From: Siphonodentalium dalli
Lineage: Eukaryota; Mollusca; Scaphopoda; Gadilida; Siphonodentaliidae
Reading direction: 5' to 3'
Length of the DNA: 64,000 bases
NCBI GenBank assembly: GCA_032622095.1
Contig: CP136066.1
Coordinates: 55,520,609 to 55,584,608 of the forward strand
The position numbers and the translations under genes were made by a program. Under the pieces are notes generated by a model. The model saw only the letters and a program-made list of their open reading frames with translations. It did no database searches and was not told the origin of the DNA. Shown piece after piece: positions 1-11,167 of this stretch (position 1 is the first letter of the stretch; the number at the start of each line of letters is the position of its first letter).

Positions 1-205
1 TCCCCCTGCATTGAAAATAATACTTATTTTTACTTCAATCTTGATGACGAAACGCGTTGGCAACTCAACAAAAACAACATGTCTACAGTTTATTACACCG
101 GAAAGTTGATAATACAATGTTTTGGAGCTTCCTCTTTCAAATGGTATATAATATGGCATATATTTTATATAAAGTAATCTGGGGGTTCGAAAATTAAGTG
201 GGCCT
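1..205 (-). mobile_element. TTAA-flanked element, partial, with a single 48-bp unit
   Basis: The sequence matches, in reverse complement, the parts of the element at 60986-62203 on either side of its minisatellite: the 'ttttggagcttcctctttca' block, the 'tttattacacc' block, and the terminus TCGAAAATTAA..GGGCCT followed by TTAA at 206-209. It holds only one copy of the 48-bp unit (about 139-188), where the other copy holds 18. The element runs off the left edge of the window, so its other end is not seen. Confidence 0.75.
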
Positions 206-209
206 TTAA

Positions 210-1095
210 GCGGTCAGCAGAGTAATTGGGCGTGGCTTTAAAAGTTCAGCCGAATTACATCTGAGGCCAGTCATTTATGTCGATCACGTTATTATGCATG
301 ATAAAGCTTGGACATCTTATATCGGACTGACGTAATGTGCTGCGTGGGCTTGTCTCATATTATCGGCAGAATTTGTGAAAATAAATAAGAATACACTCAG
401 CTTTTTTATGGGAATAAATCAATCACACACGCACGCGCACACACACATTTCTTAATTAATGCAATAGTACACAAATAGTTGAAACAGACTCCCTTCGGAA
501 GCATTTCTTCGCGTCGGGGGCGTGGGGTGGAGAGGGTGCACAATAACTACAATAAAACAGACTGTAACACGAACACGATGCCACAAATTGTTGACTTAAT
601 CCGAACTAATCGCGGTTCATACAATGGGTCCCAACGACCACAGCGCAGTATCCCCCCAATAACACAGACATTACATTAAAACAGTTTGCTTAATTTGATG
701 GTATTTGGTCTACAGTAATAGTATTTGTTTATGTATTTATCTCGCAAATACGGGCATTCCAATATTACGAGGAATAGTTTACCACACAGAGTAATTACTC
801 TATAGGAATAAGCTGAGTTAATCCATGCATGCACCAGATTCGATCACAGGCACTTTGTAGAAAACAGTGTTTACATAATATATACCCGATTTATATGGCC
901 GCGTAAACGGCGTGGTCGCTTTTCTTCTTCCAAAAGTGAATGAAAACCTCCTTACACTGTCAAATGCAGTGGAATGTCCAAAAACAACTTTTGTATACTT
1001 TCAATTCAATTATTTATTCACACAAATCGTCAAATATGACACAACTTTGAAGTGAGAAAATTGCTTCAAATTGCAGCATTAACATGCACTCTACG
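210..1095. other. No gene seen; AC microsatellite
   Basis: Intergenic. A CA/CG dinucleotide run sits at about 424-446. The open frame around 479-679 starts at a TTG, has no recognisable domain and is not called. Confidence 0.6.
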
Positions 1096-1404
1096 GTTGG
1101 TGATTATCGCAATACGATAGGGGAACACTCCGACGTTCGTACTCAGATTTCACCAATTTTTGTACCTGGCTTGCCTGTCCCAAGTATCACGGGAAAATGG
1201 CCAATTTGATTCTATTTGTCGTTATATATATATTTATCACATCATTTGTTATTCCTTTTCATAAAAAAAATAATAAAACAAGCCGAAAATGATATGTTTA
1301 AAATGTCTTAAGCATGAAATTGGCGATAAGTTGTTATCAGAGTACGTTATACTTGTGATAGTTACGTTACGCACACGGTGTTCCCCTATCGTATTAGCAA
1401 ATGT
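1096..1404 (+). mobile_element. Short TIR element, copy 1 (hAT-like MITE)
   Basis: About 310 bp. The ends are inverted repeats: GATTATCGCAATACGATAGG on the left and the complement of CCTATCGTATTAGC on the right. The whole unit is repeated at 26793-27112, including the internal stretch 'gatatgtttaaaat'. It has no coding capacity. The class is inferred from the second copy, which has an 8-bp flanking duplication. Confidence 0.7.
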
Positions 1405-1752
1405 GACTCTTTCTCATTTGTCGATATTTAATATACATAATGTTTTTGTTTTCTGATCGTGTTTTCGTAAACAAAGCCACGTGAATATCGACCAATCAAT
1501 TAATGGCGAATCGGGCCATGTTTATGCTTCGATTAGAAAGATTTCTACCAATTGAAAGTATAAAACAGGTTTATATCGACATTCTACAGCATTGTACATG
1601 ATACGGAGGGTTTCTATCACTTTTGGAAGTAGCAATATACGCGACAATACCGTTTACCCGACCATAATCGGTGCAGTGAGTCAGAAATTCAACGGTGACG
1701 GTCGTACTGCGCTATCCCGTACCGAATATTGTGACCCCCTGTGGTATGTATA
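1405..1752. other. No gene seen
   Basis: AT-rich sequence between two mobile elements. No repeat, RNA gene or coding frame is recognised. Confidence 0.5.
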
Positions 1753-2295
1753 TCTCATATATATGTTTGTCTGTATGTTTGTCTGTATGTTTGTCATTTA
1801 TACAAATCTACGATTCTCGACCGATCGGGACGAAACTTGGTACGTGTGTGTAGTTTGACCAGGCGGTGGACGTTGTCGTATTGGCGAGCCCGTGCGGCGC
1901 CCGCTTCGCGCATGCACAGACGAGATATCGGAAACGGATGGAGCTATCGACTTGAAATTTGCTATGTGAATGTATCTTGCCCCGGATACGAATTTTATCG
2001 GGTCGCCGAGCCCGTGCGACGCCAGCTTCGCGCATGCGCAGACCAGATCTCGGAAACGGGTGGAGCTATCGACTTGAAATTTGGTATGTGAATGTATCTT
2101 GCCCCGGATACGAATTTTATCGCGTCGCCGAGCCCGTGCGACGCCAGCTTCGCGCAGACAAGATCTCGGAAACGGTTAGAGCTATCGACTTGAAATTTGG
2201 TTTTTGAATAGCCCGGACAACGTCGGGCTGGGTAGAGCTATCGACTTGAAATTTGGTTTTTGAATAGCCCGGACAACGTCGGGCTCATCGGCTAG
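1753..2295 (+). mobile_element. Mini-Helitron A with internal 122-bp repeats and a doubled 3' hairpin
   Basis: It starts TCTCATATAT after an A and ends CTAG, with the stem-loop AGCCCGGACAACGTCGGGCT just before the end. A TC start, a 3' hairpin and a CTRR end are the hallmarks of Helitrons. Inside are about three copies of a 122-bp GC-rich unit containing 'gagcccgtgcg' (starts near 1885, 2008 and 2130). The terminal hairpin occurs twice, at 2210-2229 and 2265-2284, so an upstream terminator seems to have been duplicated or bypassed. Non-coding. Confidence 0.7.
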
Positions 2296-3082
2296 TCTAT
2301 TATATATTTTGGAAGATCTGTCTGTCTGTCTGTGTGTGTGTGTTCGCGATGAACTCGAAAACGGCCGACCCGATTTCGATGAAACTTCGTATGTGAGGGT
2401 ACTATCGGTCGGGAAGTGGCATAGGCATATTAATTTTCAGATCCGAGGTCAACTTTTCACGTTCCGAGGTCAAATCTTTTTTTACGCTGTGTTACGGGAC
2501 TTTCATTTGAGTTCGGTGCTTACAAATCGATTCGAAACAGCACGAATAATAAAATGCCAGTCATAATAATGACACTGTGAGAATCTTTCGTGTTTCCTCT
2601 TTCCAACGATATATAATGCGTATGTATCCGTTTTAGTTATCTGCCTCAATTATCAAGAAGAAGTGGTACTATCTTCCATCAGGATAAAAACAATGCGTAA
2701 CTTCTATGACGTCGTTAGGGGTCATAACGTTAGATCACGTTAACGCTTAACCGGCCGATGCATTTGACTGTTTCAGACGTCTTGGCGATATCTCGGGCAC
2801 CGATGGTAATTTATCTTTGCGTTGAAACTTGATAATTAATGAGCGTGTGTATATGAGGCGCGTTTATATACTTGAGTGGAAATCAAATCGGGTTAAACTG
2901 GCGGATTTTTACGGACGAAATTTGATGCATAGGGTATCTCGGTATCCGCTGGGCCGATTTCCCGGTATCCGCTGGGTCGATTTCCACCATTTTGGGGTGT
3001 TGGTGTTTGACCCCACCTGACCTTGACCTTCAAAATGGTCAATTCAAGGTCAAAGCCCGGACGAAGTCGGGTCACCTTCTAG
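2296..3082 (+). mobile_element. Mini-Helitron B
   Basis: It starts TCTATTATATATTTTGG directly after the CTAG of unit A, with no host sequence between. It ends with the hairpin CCCGGACGAAGTCGGG, then TCACCTTCTAG. Unit C (3083-3874) is a nearly identical neighbour. Contains a TG/CTGT run near 2317-2343 and the 'ccttgaccttcaaaatggtc' motif near the 3' end. The frames in it (such as 2309-2566) recur in every copy and are not genes. Confidence 0.75.
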
Positions 3083-3874
3083 TCTATTATATATTTTGGA
3101 AGATCTGTCTGTCTGTGTGTGTGTGTGTTCGCGATGAACTCGAAAACGGCCGACCCGATTTCGATGAAACTTCGTATGTGAGGCTACCATCGGTCGGGAA
3201 GTGGCATAGGCATATTAATTTTCAGATCCGATGTCAACTTTTCACGTGCCGAGGTCAAATCTGTTTTTACGCTGTGTTACGGGAATTTCATTTGAGTTCG
3301 GTGCTTACAAATCGATTCGAAACAGCGCGAATAATAAAATGCCAGTCATAATAATGACACTGTGAGAATCTTTCGTGTTTCCTCTTTCCAACGATATATA
3401 TATAATGCGTATGTATCCGTTTTAGTTATCTGCCTCAATTATCAAGAAGAAGTGGTACTATCTTCCATCAGGATAAAAACAATGCGTAACTTCTATGACG
3501 TCGTTAGAGGTCATAACGTTAGATCACGTTAACGCTTAACCGGCCGATGCATTTGACTGTTTCAGACGTCTTGGCGATATCTCGGGCACCGATGGTAATT
3601 TATCTTTACGTTGAAACTTGATAATTAATGAGCGTGTGTATATGAGGCGCGTTTATATACTTGAGTGGAAATCAAATCGGGTTAAACTGGCGGATTTTTA
3701 CGGACGAAATTTGATGCATATAGGGTATCTCGGTATCCGCTGGGCCGATTTCCCGGTATCCGCTGGGCCGATTTCCACCATTTTTGGGGTGTTGGTGTTT
3801 GACCCCACCTGACCTTGACCTGCAAAATGGTCAATTCAAGGTCAAAGCCCGGACGAAGTCGGGTCACCTTCTAG
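3083..3874 (+). mobile_element. Mini-Helitron C, tandem with B
   Basis: It begins at the base after the CTAG of B and shows the same TC start, body and 3' hairpin-CTAG end. It differs from B by scattered substitutions and small indels (792 versus 787 bp). This head-to-tail join fits rolling-circle copying through the terminator. Confidence 0.75.
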
Positions 3875-4284
3875 TCTAATATATAGTTTGGGACTTCTGT
3901 TTGTTTGTTATCTATGGCCGGGAAAACTGTCGGACGGATTGAGCCCAAACTTCCTATCTAAGGGTAAAATCCCAGATGGAATGTCATCGCACCGCTTCTG
4001 AGAACGTCAGAGCACTCATTCTCCAATCCCCCACCACAGCAATGGGTAGTCCATGGGTTAATCGCGTGATAGTTAAAGAGCGTTCGTATCCGTAGTGTCG
4101 TTGATAAAGAGCGTGTATGTTTAAAGACATGAGCGTGTTGTGTCAGTGACACAGTGTACAGACATGAGCGTGTTGTGTGATTCTGTGTTCGTACTTAGGG
4201 GTTCCTGGGAATGGGGGAGATTTTCATCGGGTCAGTTTTTCCGCCCGAGGTGACCTTCACCTTGAAACGGGTACCCACAAATGA
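3875..4284 (+). mobile_element. Mini-Helitron D, 5' part of a related subfamily
   Basis: It starts TCTAATATATAGTTTGGG directly after the CTAG of C and carries the 'atggccgggaaaactg' motif of this subfamily. It then diverges, with a duplicated 'gacatgagcgtgttgtgt' at about 4127-4178. No 3' hairpin is seen before the next 5' end. Confidence 0.55.
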
Positions 4285-4441
4285 TCTAATATATATTTTG
4301 GGACTTCTGTCTGTTTATTTGTCTGTTAGCTATGACCGGGAAAACTGCTGGACGGATTTCGACGACGGGGAGTGTTTTGGACGGGTAAAATCGTGACCTT
4401 GACCTTCAAAATGGTCAATTCAAGGTCAAAGCCCGGTCAAG
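4285..4441 (+). mobile_element. Mini-Helitron E, internally deleted
   Basis: Starts TCTAATATATATTTTGGGAC after an A. The 'accgggaaaactg' motif and the 'ccttgaccttcaaaatggtc' motif are close together, so most of the body is missing. The 3' hairpin is degenerate (GCCCGGTCAAG), with no clear CTAG. Confidence 0.55.
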
Positions 4442-4945
4442 TAGTTAAATCTAAAATAATTCAAAAGTGAAATTTTAAAAATATATTTTCATTTAGATTT
4501 TTTTGTTTTTGGGATAAATTGAGCAAGGAGTTCAATCAATTACAATTTTTAAAGAGTTATGTCACTGGCTCCGTCCTCCAGTGATTCCATTTGAACAAAT
4601 CTGAACCCCAGTCACCCAAGAACCCTCCATACCAAATATAAGCTAAATAGGCCCGCTATGGTTCTTGAGAAGAAGTCGCCGGAGGGAAAGAGTTATGGCA
4701 CTGGCTTCGCAACTATTGGTGACCTCATTTTAACAAATCTGAATGTGAGTCACACAGGGAACATCCACAACAAAGATGAACCCATTAACGGTCGTACGGT
4801 TCGGGAGATGAAGACGGCTGTTGGTGGACGGACGGACGGACGAGGAGTGATGACTATATTATATATAGTTCCATGCACCGGAGACTCCGTCTTCGGTGAA
4901 CTAAAAGGGAAAATGAATCACATGGATGGTGTCAAAGGAAACAGT
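4442..4945 (+). repeat. Dispersed repeat ending in a GGAC run
   Basis: Contains 'ggtgacctcatt..aacaaatctgaatgtgagtc', also found on the minus strand at 56198-56360, and a palindromic 'gagcaaggagttcaatc' block that recurs near 46770. A short GGAC tandem (about 4828-4842) follows. The 121-aa frame at 4658-5023 is embedded in this repeat and is not called as a gene. Confidence 0.55.
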
Positions 4946-4949
4946 TTAA

Positions 4950-5423
4950 AGGTACTCAATCCGATCAGACGGTCCCCATACCATCAAGATACAACAACAA
5001 GAACAAGAACAAGAACAACATAAACAATATTTCTTCAAAATACGCTTTAGTTATCAGAATCGATTTATTGCAACAAAATAATGCTAACCACTGTCAACTG
5101 TGGTATCAAATTTCCCAAAACTTGTTATTTATCAACATTTTGTTCAACAAAATATGTCCGTATTATCTCTAAAGTATCACGAAATTACCACTTGATTTTA
5201 GAGTTATCCATCTTCATCCGCAATTTTGTCCGAGACCCTCCTTTTGACCACGTGTTTCTGTGCCACATATTATTACACATCTCGAGAAATAACAAACTTC
5301 AAAAATCGATATCTGATCACATTGAGCTTTGATGGGTGGGTTCCTCGACTCGAATAAAATATTTACCCCCCCCCCCGAAGCCAAAGAAATAGTAATTTAG
5401 GAGCGTCTGGTCGGATTGAGTAC
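4950..5423 (+). mobile_element. TTAA repeat family 'AGGTACNCAATCCGA', copy 1
   Basis: Left end TTAA (4946-4949) then AGGTACTCAATCCGA. The matching inverted end TCGGATTGAGTAC is at about 5411-5423, but its TTAA is lost. The interior ('ttatcagaatcgatt', 'atgctaaccactgtcaac', 'gatgggtgggttcctcgact') is shared with 10162-10876, 30497-30847 and, inverted, 41586-41886. Contains a poly-C tract near 5367. Non-coding. Confidence 0.7.
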
Positions 5424-5436
5424 AGGGGGTAGGGTT

Positions 5437-6300
5437 CTCTATTCCGAAGGTTCACTAATCCGAAGGTTCACTAATCCGAAGGTTCACTAATCCGAAGGTT
5501 CACTATTCCGAAGGTTCGCTATTCCGAAGGTTTTCTATTATGAGAGTTTTTAGCCAGAAATGAATCAAAATTTGCGCCCCCGTACATTTATACACCCCAA
5601 TCTAATATATAATTTGTCCCAGATGTCGGTTATTAATAGCAAGAAGACAGTATCAGTTTATCATTTTAATATTATAGAAAGTTGAAAACACAATGACTGA
5701 AATAAACTACGAGTTAGAGATGCATTCTACCCGAACTGGCAATCTGTACTTGAAAGAAACATCAACATTAAAATCAAAACAAAGTCAGAATTGCAGTTAG
5801 GTCCATTCAGCGGTATTCTGCTATACTACTTAAGTTATAGCGCTCCAGTATTGATTGACCGTAAGAGCCCACTATTATAGTCCGCCTTTAGCATTTGGGA
5901 CATTATATTAATCAAAATAACTCCTATGTAAATCATTTATAAATCAGATGATTTATTGAATTTATGTCTACGTAAAATAACACGTACTTCCTAAAACGAC
6001 ATATATGTCGTTTTAGTCCTCAGCCGATATACGACATATATGTCGTTCTACTCGCCAAAGGGTTAAATCTCAAGGAAACCAACGAAAACAAAAATCACAT
6101 TAATTTTTTTAATGTTTTAAGTTATTTCCTTCATAAAAAGAGTCTTCGTACTAAAGAACCCTCTCAATACTTTAGAATATAGAATTAACTTTTAAAATAA
6201 CAAAAACCTTCGGAATAGCGAACCTTCGGAATAGTGAACCTTCGGATTAGTGAACCTTCGGATTAGTGAACCTTCGGAATAGCGAACCTTCGGAATAGAG
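5437..6300. mobile_element. Foldback element with 16-bp tandem repeats as termini
   Basis: The left end is an array of a 16-bp unit (CCGAAGGTTCACTAAT and variants, about 6 units, 5437-5537). The right end (about 6205-6300) is the same array inverted. The outer ends CTCTATTCCGAAGGTT and AACCTTCGGAATAGAG are perfect inverted repeats. The interior is non-coding and holds two perfect palindromes near 6000. No target duplication could be fixed. Confidence 0.65.
5991..6065. repeat. Twin perfect palindromes beside a CCTTTGG/TTAA terminus
   Basis: CTAAAACGACATA is followed by its exact complement (5991-6016, 26 bp), and ACGACATATATGTCGT is at 6031-6046. These are followed by CTCGCCAAAGGG then TTAA (6062-6065), which looks like the right end of another TTAA element. 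No left end was found. Confidence 0.55.
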
Positions 6301-6440
6301 ACATGTTCCCAGTACAGGAGTACCTCTAAAGATAAACAGGTTTGTGCGCACAAAGTAATTAATGAGACATGCACACTAAAAACCGAGATGGCCCACACAA
6401 CAACGTAAACGATAGTGGTATAACCCTAACCCCAAGCTTA

Positions 6441-7784
6441 AGGGTGGATACACACATGCATGTAATCTCTGTAAATATCGTGTATTTGGAGTTTTACATG
6501 GATCATACACACCGTGTAATATGTGTCCGCTGACAACCCAATCATTGCGACTGTGTTTGACCACAGTGAGTTAAACTCTGAACCGCTGAAGAGCCGTTGA
6601 CTGGGACAAAGTCGTCAGGCCGCTTAAAATAATTATTCGAGCGATAACTCAAATGGTCGACGTTCTGTTTATATCATTGTCAGTCTTCTATTGATGTTAA
6701 TACCAGTGATGGTCTCTTCCCCAACGCATGGGGCTATGACCCCCAACATGCACGGGGAGATTATCCCAGAAGCTACCGAATTCACCATTGCATATTTCAT
6801 CGACGGGGGGTGTGCATGCAGCACCCTGAGTCATGACACCCTGCTTTATAAATATCGTAGTCATGTCTGTCGTGTCTGTTTTCTACGAGTGATTAATCTA
6901 ATATGCAGCAATTTATGCTATTCATATAATTATTAACATATTATACAGCTTTAAATTTGAATGCATGGTGTTGCTGTTTGTCTTCATTCGGCGAAATGGT
7001 TGCCTAGCTACGAGTTCCCAACTACGTCACCTTTCCTCTCTTGTGTTATACAGTTATACATGTATACGCAAAATTTACAACTATGGAATATTTAAGTAAA
7101 ACATTATATTGTAATTCTTGCCCAGATAATCGCGGCTGATACATTGAATTAACTCCCTTAGTTATTGGAAGCTTTCGAGAACCAGCCCCTCCCCCAATCA
7201 TGGATTATGGTCGAAAATGTTATAATTCAAGCTTGTGACAGTTAGGAGCTTGTTCAACCTTTGGCTTGAGAAACATATATATAAATGGGGGGGGGGTGTC
7301 ACTCTTTTAAATTTCAACGCTGTACCTGCATTATTTTTTGGCGCTATAATGAATATTTGCAATCCCAATTGAATTAATGTTATCACATGAGCTCGCTCTC
7401 AAATTATCAGATAATTCTCAACAAGCCGGTATCATCATATAAAAGAATTCTGCATATTTTATTTTTGTTTTGGATAACCCTGTTTCCAAGAAATGACAGA
7501 AACAAATCAAGTATAAAATCCACTTTTCGAAATGAATTATAACTCGTGAAAAACAGCAATATATAGCAGACAAGAATTACCCATTTCGGCATCCATGGAA
7601 GAAGACATGTTTATGATTGGCCTGAAATTTCTTGATGGCAGTTTGTTTGATAATGGCTTATAACTACTCACTGGTGAAATTGACCTCTCGCGCGCAGGTG
7701 ATTAATTTTGTCAATTATTGGTGTGGCCATGTAAAATACATGTATTTTACATACAGACATTACATGCATGTGTGTATCCACCCT
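6441..7784. mobile_element. Candidate 1.34-kb element with a 26-bp perfect TIR
   Basis: AGGGTGGATACACACATGCA and the next six bases (6441-6466) have an exact inverted copy at 7759-7784. The interior is non-coding AT-rich sequence with a poly-G run near 7287. No clear target duplication is visible, so the boundaries beyond the TIRs are uncertain. Confidence 0.5.
7729..7752. repeat. 24-bp perfect palindrome
   Basis: ATGTAAAATACA is followed by its exact reverse complement. It lies just inside the right 26-bp TIR of the 6441-7784 element. Confidence 0.8.
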
Positions 7785-9174
7785 AAACCCCTAATCATAA
7801 TATTAAAACCCTAACCCTTTATAGCGGGATATAATATTACATGTAATAATGTATATCATTGTTAAAGGATCCCATGAGGCCCAATGATACAACAAATGAA
7901 AAGTTATATAAATACTTTCATATTTGGCCATTCGTGGAACTCCTACTCATGCAAACACATGCACACATGTACACACAAACAATAACAACAATGAAATAAA
8001 TCAAACAATTCATATAAAAACAGGATGAAGGCTGAATATATTGTATAAAACAATGCAGAAAAGATGTGGTTAGGCAAAAAAATAAAAACCGCTTTGTTTC
8101 CGATACCCTGCCTGACTGAGCTTTTCTTGCCTGCCTCAATTTGTTTTTCAATTTACCTACTTGTCCATTGTGTCAATGTTAAATATCGTTTTTCCCAATC
8201 CCAAAAGCAAATATAAGTTGACTATTAAGCTCAACGTTGGTAGATATCTTACTGCAGAGTGAATTAATTCAAGGGACAACATGTTTTTATACAATGCTTG
8301 GCTCATTTTCAATACATGTGTCTACACTATTATATCGCTTACGGCTGAAAGGTTTAAAAAAAAAATTAAAATAAAACAAAAAATCCCTGCCTGCTGTCTG
8401 GAAAATTTTCCCAATGTTATCGGAAACAGAAAAGTTTTTTTTTTTTGGCCTCGCGTTTTCGATATCTAAGGATGATAAGAAAAAATAAGGTGAAACCCTA
8501 TTAGATAATGAATAAACCAAGTTTATAACTCTGACTATAACTTTAAGATTCTGATTCTTCTAACATGCGATGATTTACCCTTTTGTCGAGTGGTTCAGTA
8601 ACTTCTCCTTCCAAGCTGATCAGATCAGGCACACCCTGAATTACACTATTATAGGGTGCATATGACCATATAATATTCATGTTTCCTGTATTTACGTCAG
8701 GGAATAGAAGACGGCGCATATTCAATAATATTACTAACATATGCATTTCTAATAAGACAATAACAGGATGACTCAATCGCTCCTTCATAACAACATTTAA
8801 ACTAATTGAATGGTAATCGAGTTGCTTATCGTGTGCCATCATGCATGTTTAATCATTCTTCTGGATAAAAGTTTTGTATGATACCGAATTAGTGCACACT
8901 GAATTTGAATAATTTGTGTGAAATATGATTTTGGATTATCCCTCTTTTATCAAAATCACAAAACGGTAATGGTCATATAACACTATATATAATAGATGCC
9001 AATAATTTTAATAATAGTGGAATTCATGATGTGCCTGACATGTTGATTGCCTTCTCCTTGTATATTCGCGCAATTGCTGTGTTGCGGCAATTACAGACAA
9101 GAGGAAAACAAATCAAGTTATTGGGCGAAACTTGATGAAACACATTCATTCCATTTCCATAAGGAGTTGCGGTT
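7785..9174. other. No gene seen
   Basis: AT-rich sequence with poly-A and poly-T runs near 8357 and 8438. Only short, unremarkable open frames on both strands. Two 'ccctaaccc'-like motifs near 7806 are isolated and not a telomeric array. Confidence 0.5.
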
Positions 9175-9178
9175 TTAA

Positions 9179-9571
9179 CCCTTTACCCAACAAACCGGCC
9201 AAAAACGGCCAAATAAAGATGCAACAGCCTAAATTATCTTGGGTCTGTCTCAATAAAACCATACAAATATGGATATCATTGGAACCGGCTCATTGACCAC
9301 ATTGTGATGGTTATAGTTATGCCCTGTGCCAATGCATTCTCTTATATATGCGAGTCGACCATAGGTCGCCTCGCATATATAAGAGAATGCATTGGCCTAA
9401 AAAAAAACTTTTTTTTAACACTTTTTACCATTTTTTCTTACATTCTTTAACAATTTTATAATTTTTAATGTGTTAAGCCAATGCATTCTCTTATATATGC
9501 GAGGCGACCTATGGTCGACTCGCATATATAAGAGAATGCATTGGCACAGGGCCCTTCTGTTGGGTAAAGGG
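9179..9571. mobile_element. piggyBac-like MITE, CCCTTTACCC family, copy 1
   Basis: Flanked by TTAA at 9175-9178 and 9572-9575. Termini are CCCTTTACCCAACA and TGTTGGGTAAAGGG. Two 69-bp type I hairpins lie inside at 9328-9396 and 9477-9545, the second an exact reverse complement of the first, separated by an AT-rich spacer. TTAA duplication and CCC-starting ends are typical of piggyBac elements; no transposase is encoded. Confidence 0.85.
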
Positions 9572-9575
9572 TTAA

Positions 9576-10161
9576 GGGCTGCTATCCAAAATGCTTCTCG
9601 CTGCAGTCTCATAGATTCAGTTTCCCCCTCTGTTTCTCAGAAGGAGATGGACTGTCTCGATGAGCATGAACCGAAAGTCAGTGGTGTAAGTTATGTCATG
9701 GGGCCCTAAAATGGTTGGCAACTGACTTTTTTTCACATTTCTAGGGTAGCAATCCATTTGATGAGTGATACTATATTAAATGAGAGTGGGCTCTTCTACA
9801 AAACCACCACCAGCCCAATCACCAGTGCCAAAAGAATGGTACAATCATTTTTAATGCTCTTATTTTAATAATAATAAAAAATAAAAAAATAAATCTTTTA
9901 CCCATATACATATCTTTTATGTATATGGGTAAATAATGCTCAATTCATTGAGGGTATGGGGTATACTGTAGATGGAGATATATAGATTCGATCTGAGAGA
10001 AATTTCCTATTTGAAAATATTGGTTCGAGAAGGTGTGGTCATTTTGTGTGCAGTTTGAAAGGAAGTGAAGGCGACTGAAATTGACGAAATTCATTAATAT
10101 TATGATATTTTATTTTTCTGAGTTGGCGCATTGAGTAGCCTCATTTGGCCTTACTATTAAA
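9576..10161. other. No gene seen; small hairpin
   Basis: Contains an inverted repeat, TTTACCCATATACAT with its complement, at about 9897-9932, forming a tight stem with a 7-base loop. Nothing else is recognised. Confidence 0.5.
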
Positions 10162-10876
10162 CAAAGCCTCTTGATTTTAGAATTATCCATATTCATCCGC
10201 AATTTGGTCCGAGACCATCGACTCGTCAACGTTTTACTGGACCACTAATAAGTCTCGACAGTAAAAAATATTAGATTTCAAAAATCGATATCTAATAACT
10301 CTAGAGCTTTAATAGGTGGGTTCCTCGACTCGAATCAAATATGTTTTAACCCCGAAACCAAATAAATAGTAATTGAAGGGCGCTTAACCCTTTACCCAAC
10401 AGAACGGCCATGTGCCAATGCATTCTCTTATATATGCGAGTCGACCATAGGTCGCCTCGCATATATAAGAGAATGCATTGGCTTAACACATTAAAAATTA
10501 TAAAATTGTCAAAGAATGTAGAAAAATATTATAAAAAATGTAAGAAAAAATTATAAAATTGTTAAAGAATGTAAGAAAAAATGGTAAAAAGTGTTTTTTA
10601 GGCCAATGCATTCTCTTATATATGCGAGGCGACCTATGGTCGACTCGCATATATAAGAGAATGCATTGGCACAGGGCATAACTGTAACCATCACAATGTG
10701 GTCAATGAGCCGGTTCCAATGATATCCATATTTGTATGGTTTTATTGAGACAGACCGAAGATATTTTAGGCTGTTGAAGCTTTATTTGGCCGGTTTTGGC
10801 CGGTTTGTTGGGTAAAGGGTTAACCCCGAAACCAAATAAATAGTAATTGAAGGGCGCTTAATCGGATTATGCATCT
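10162..10876 (+). mobile_element. TTAA repeat family 'AGGTACNCAATCCGA', copy 2, split by a MITE
   Basis: The interior matches copies 1, 3 and 4 from 'cttgattttagaattatcca' onward; the left end is missing. The right end is ATCGGATTATGCATCT then TTAA (10877-10880). A hairpin MITE (10388-10819) is inserted in it, flanked by a 42-bp exact duplication of the host (10346-10387 and 10820-10861). Confidence 0.7.
10388..10819. mobile_element. piggyBac-like MITE, CCCTTTACCC family, copy 2
   Basis: The ends CCCTTTACCCAACAG and TGTTGGGTAAAGGG are each next to TTAA. Type I hairpins are at 10414-10482 and 10602-10670, in opposite orientation. The 'gaccacattgtgatggtta' side is on the right here, so it is inverted relative to copy 1. 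The spacer between the hairpins is longer because of a duplicated 'aatgtaagaaaaaat' stretch. Confidence 0.85.
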
Positions 10877-10880
10877 TTAA

Positions 10881-11167
10881 CATTATGCGAATCTGAACAA
10901 ATTCTGAGAACGTGGTTTTGCTGAGATGAGTTTTGATGAAGCCATTTACAAGTCTATGAGGATGAATGGGATTCATGCAATGTTGTGATATCTGGATAGG
11001 TAGACCTGTGCCACAACTTGTACTACTCAATTTAATACATTTTAGCTGAAAACTGAATATATTGTCAACCACGTTTGCTCTTCGGTGACTTGATGATATA
11101 TAACCATATAGAGTACATTTACCTAGAGTATCGTTTAGATGACAGATACCGCAGTGTATATGGTAGA
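10881..11167. other. No gene seen
   Basis: Unique-looking intergenic sequence. A 151-aa minus-strand frame crosses this region and the adjacent repeats, but has no recognisable domain and is probably chance. Confidence 0.4.

Noticed and set aside
7800-7820. Telomeric repeat
   Set aside because: Only one or two 'ccctaaccc'-like motifs, not a tandem array.
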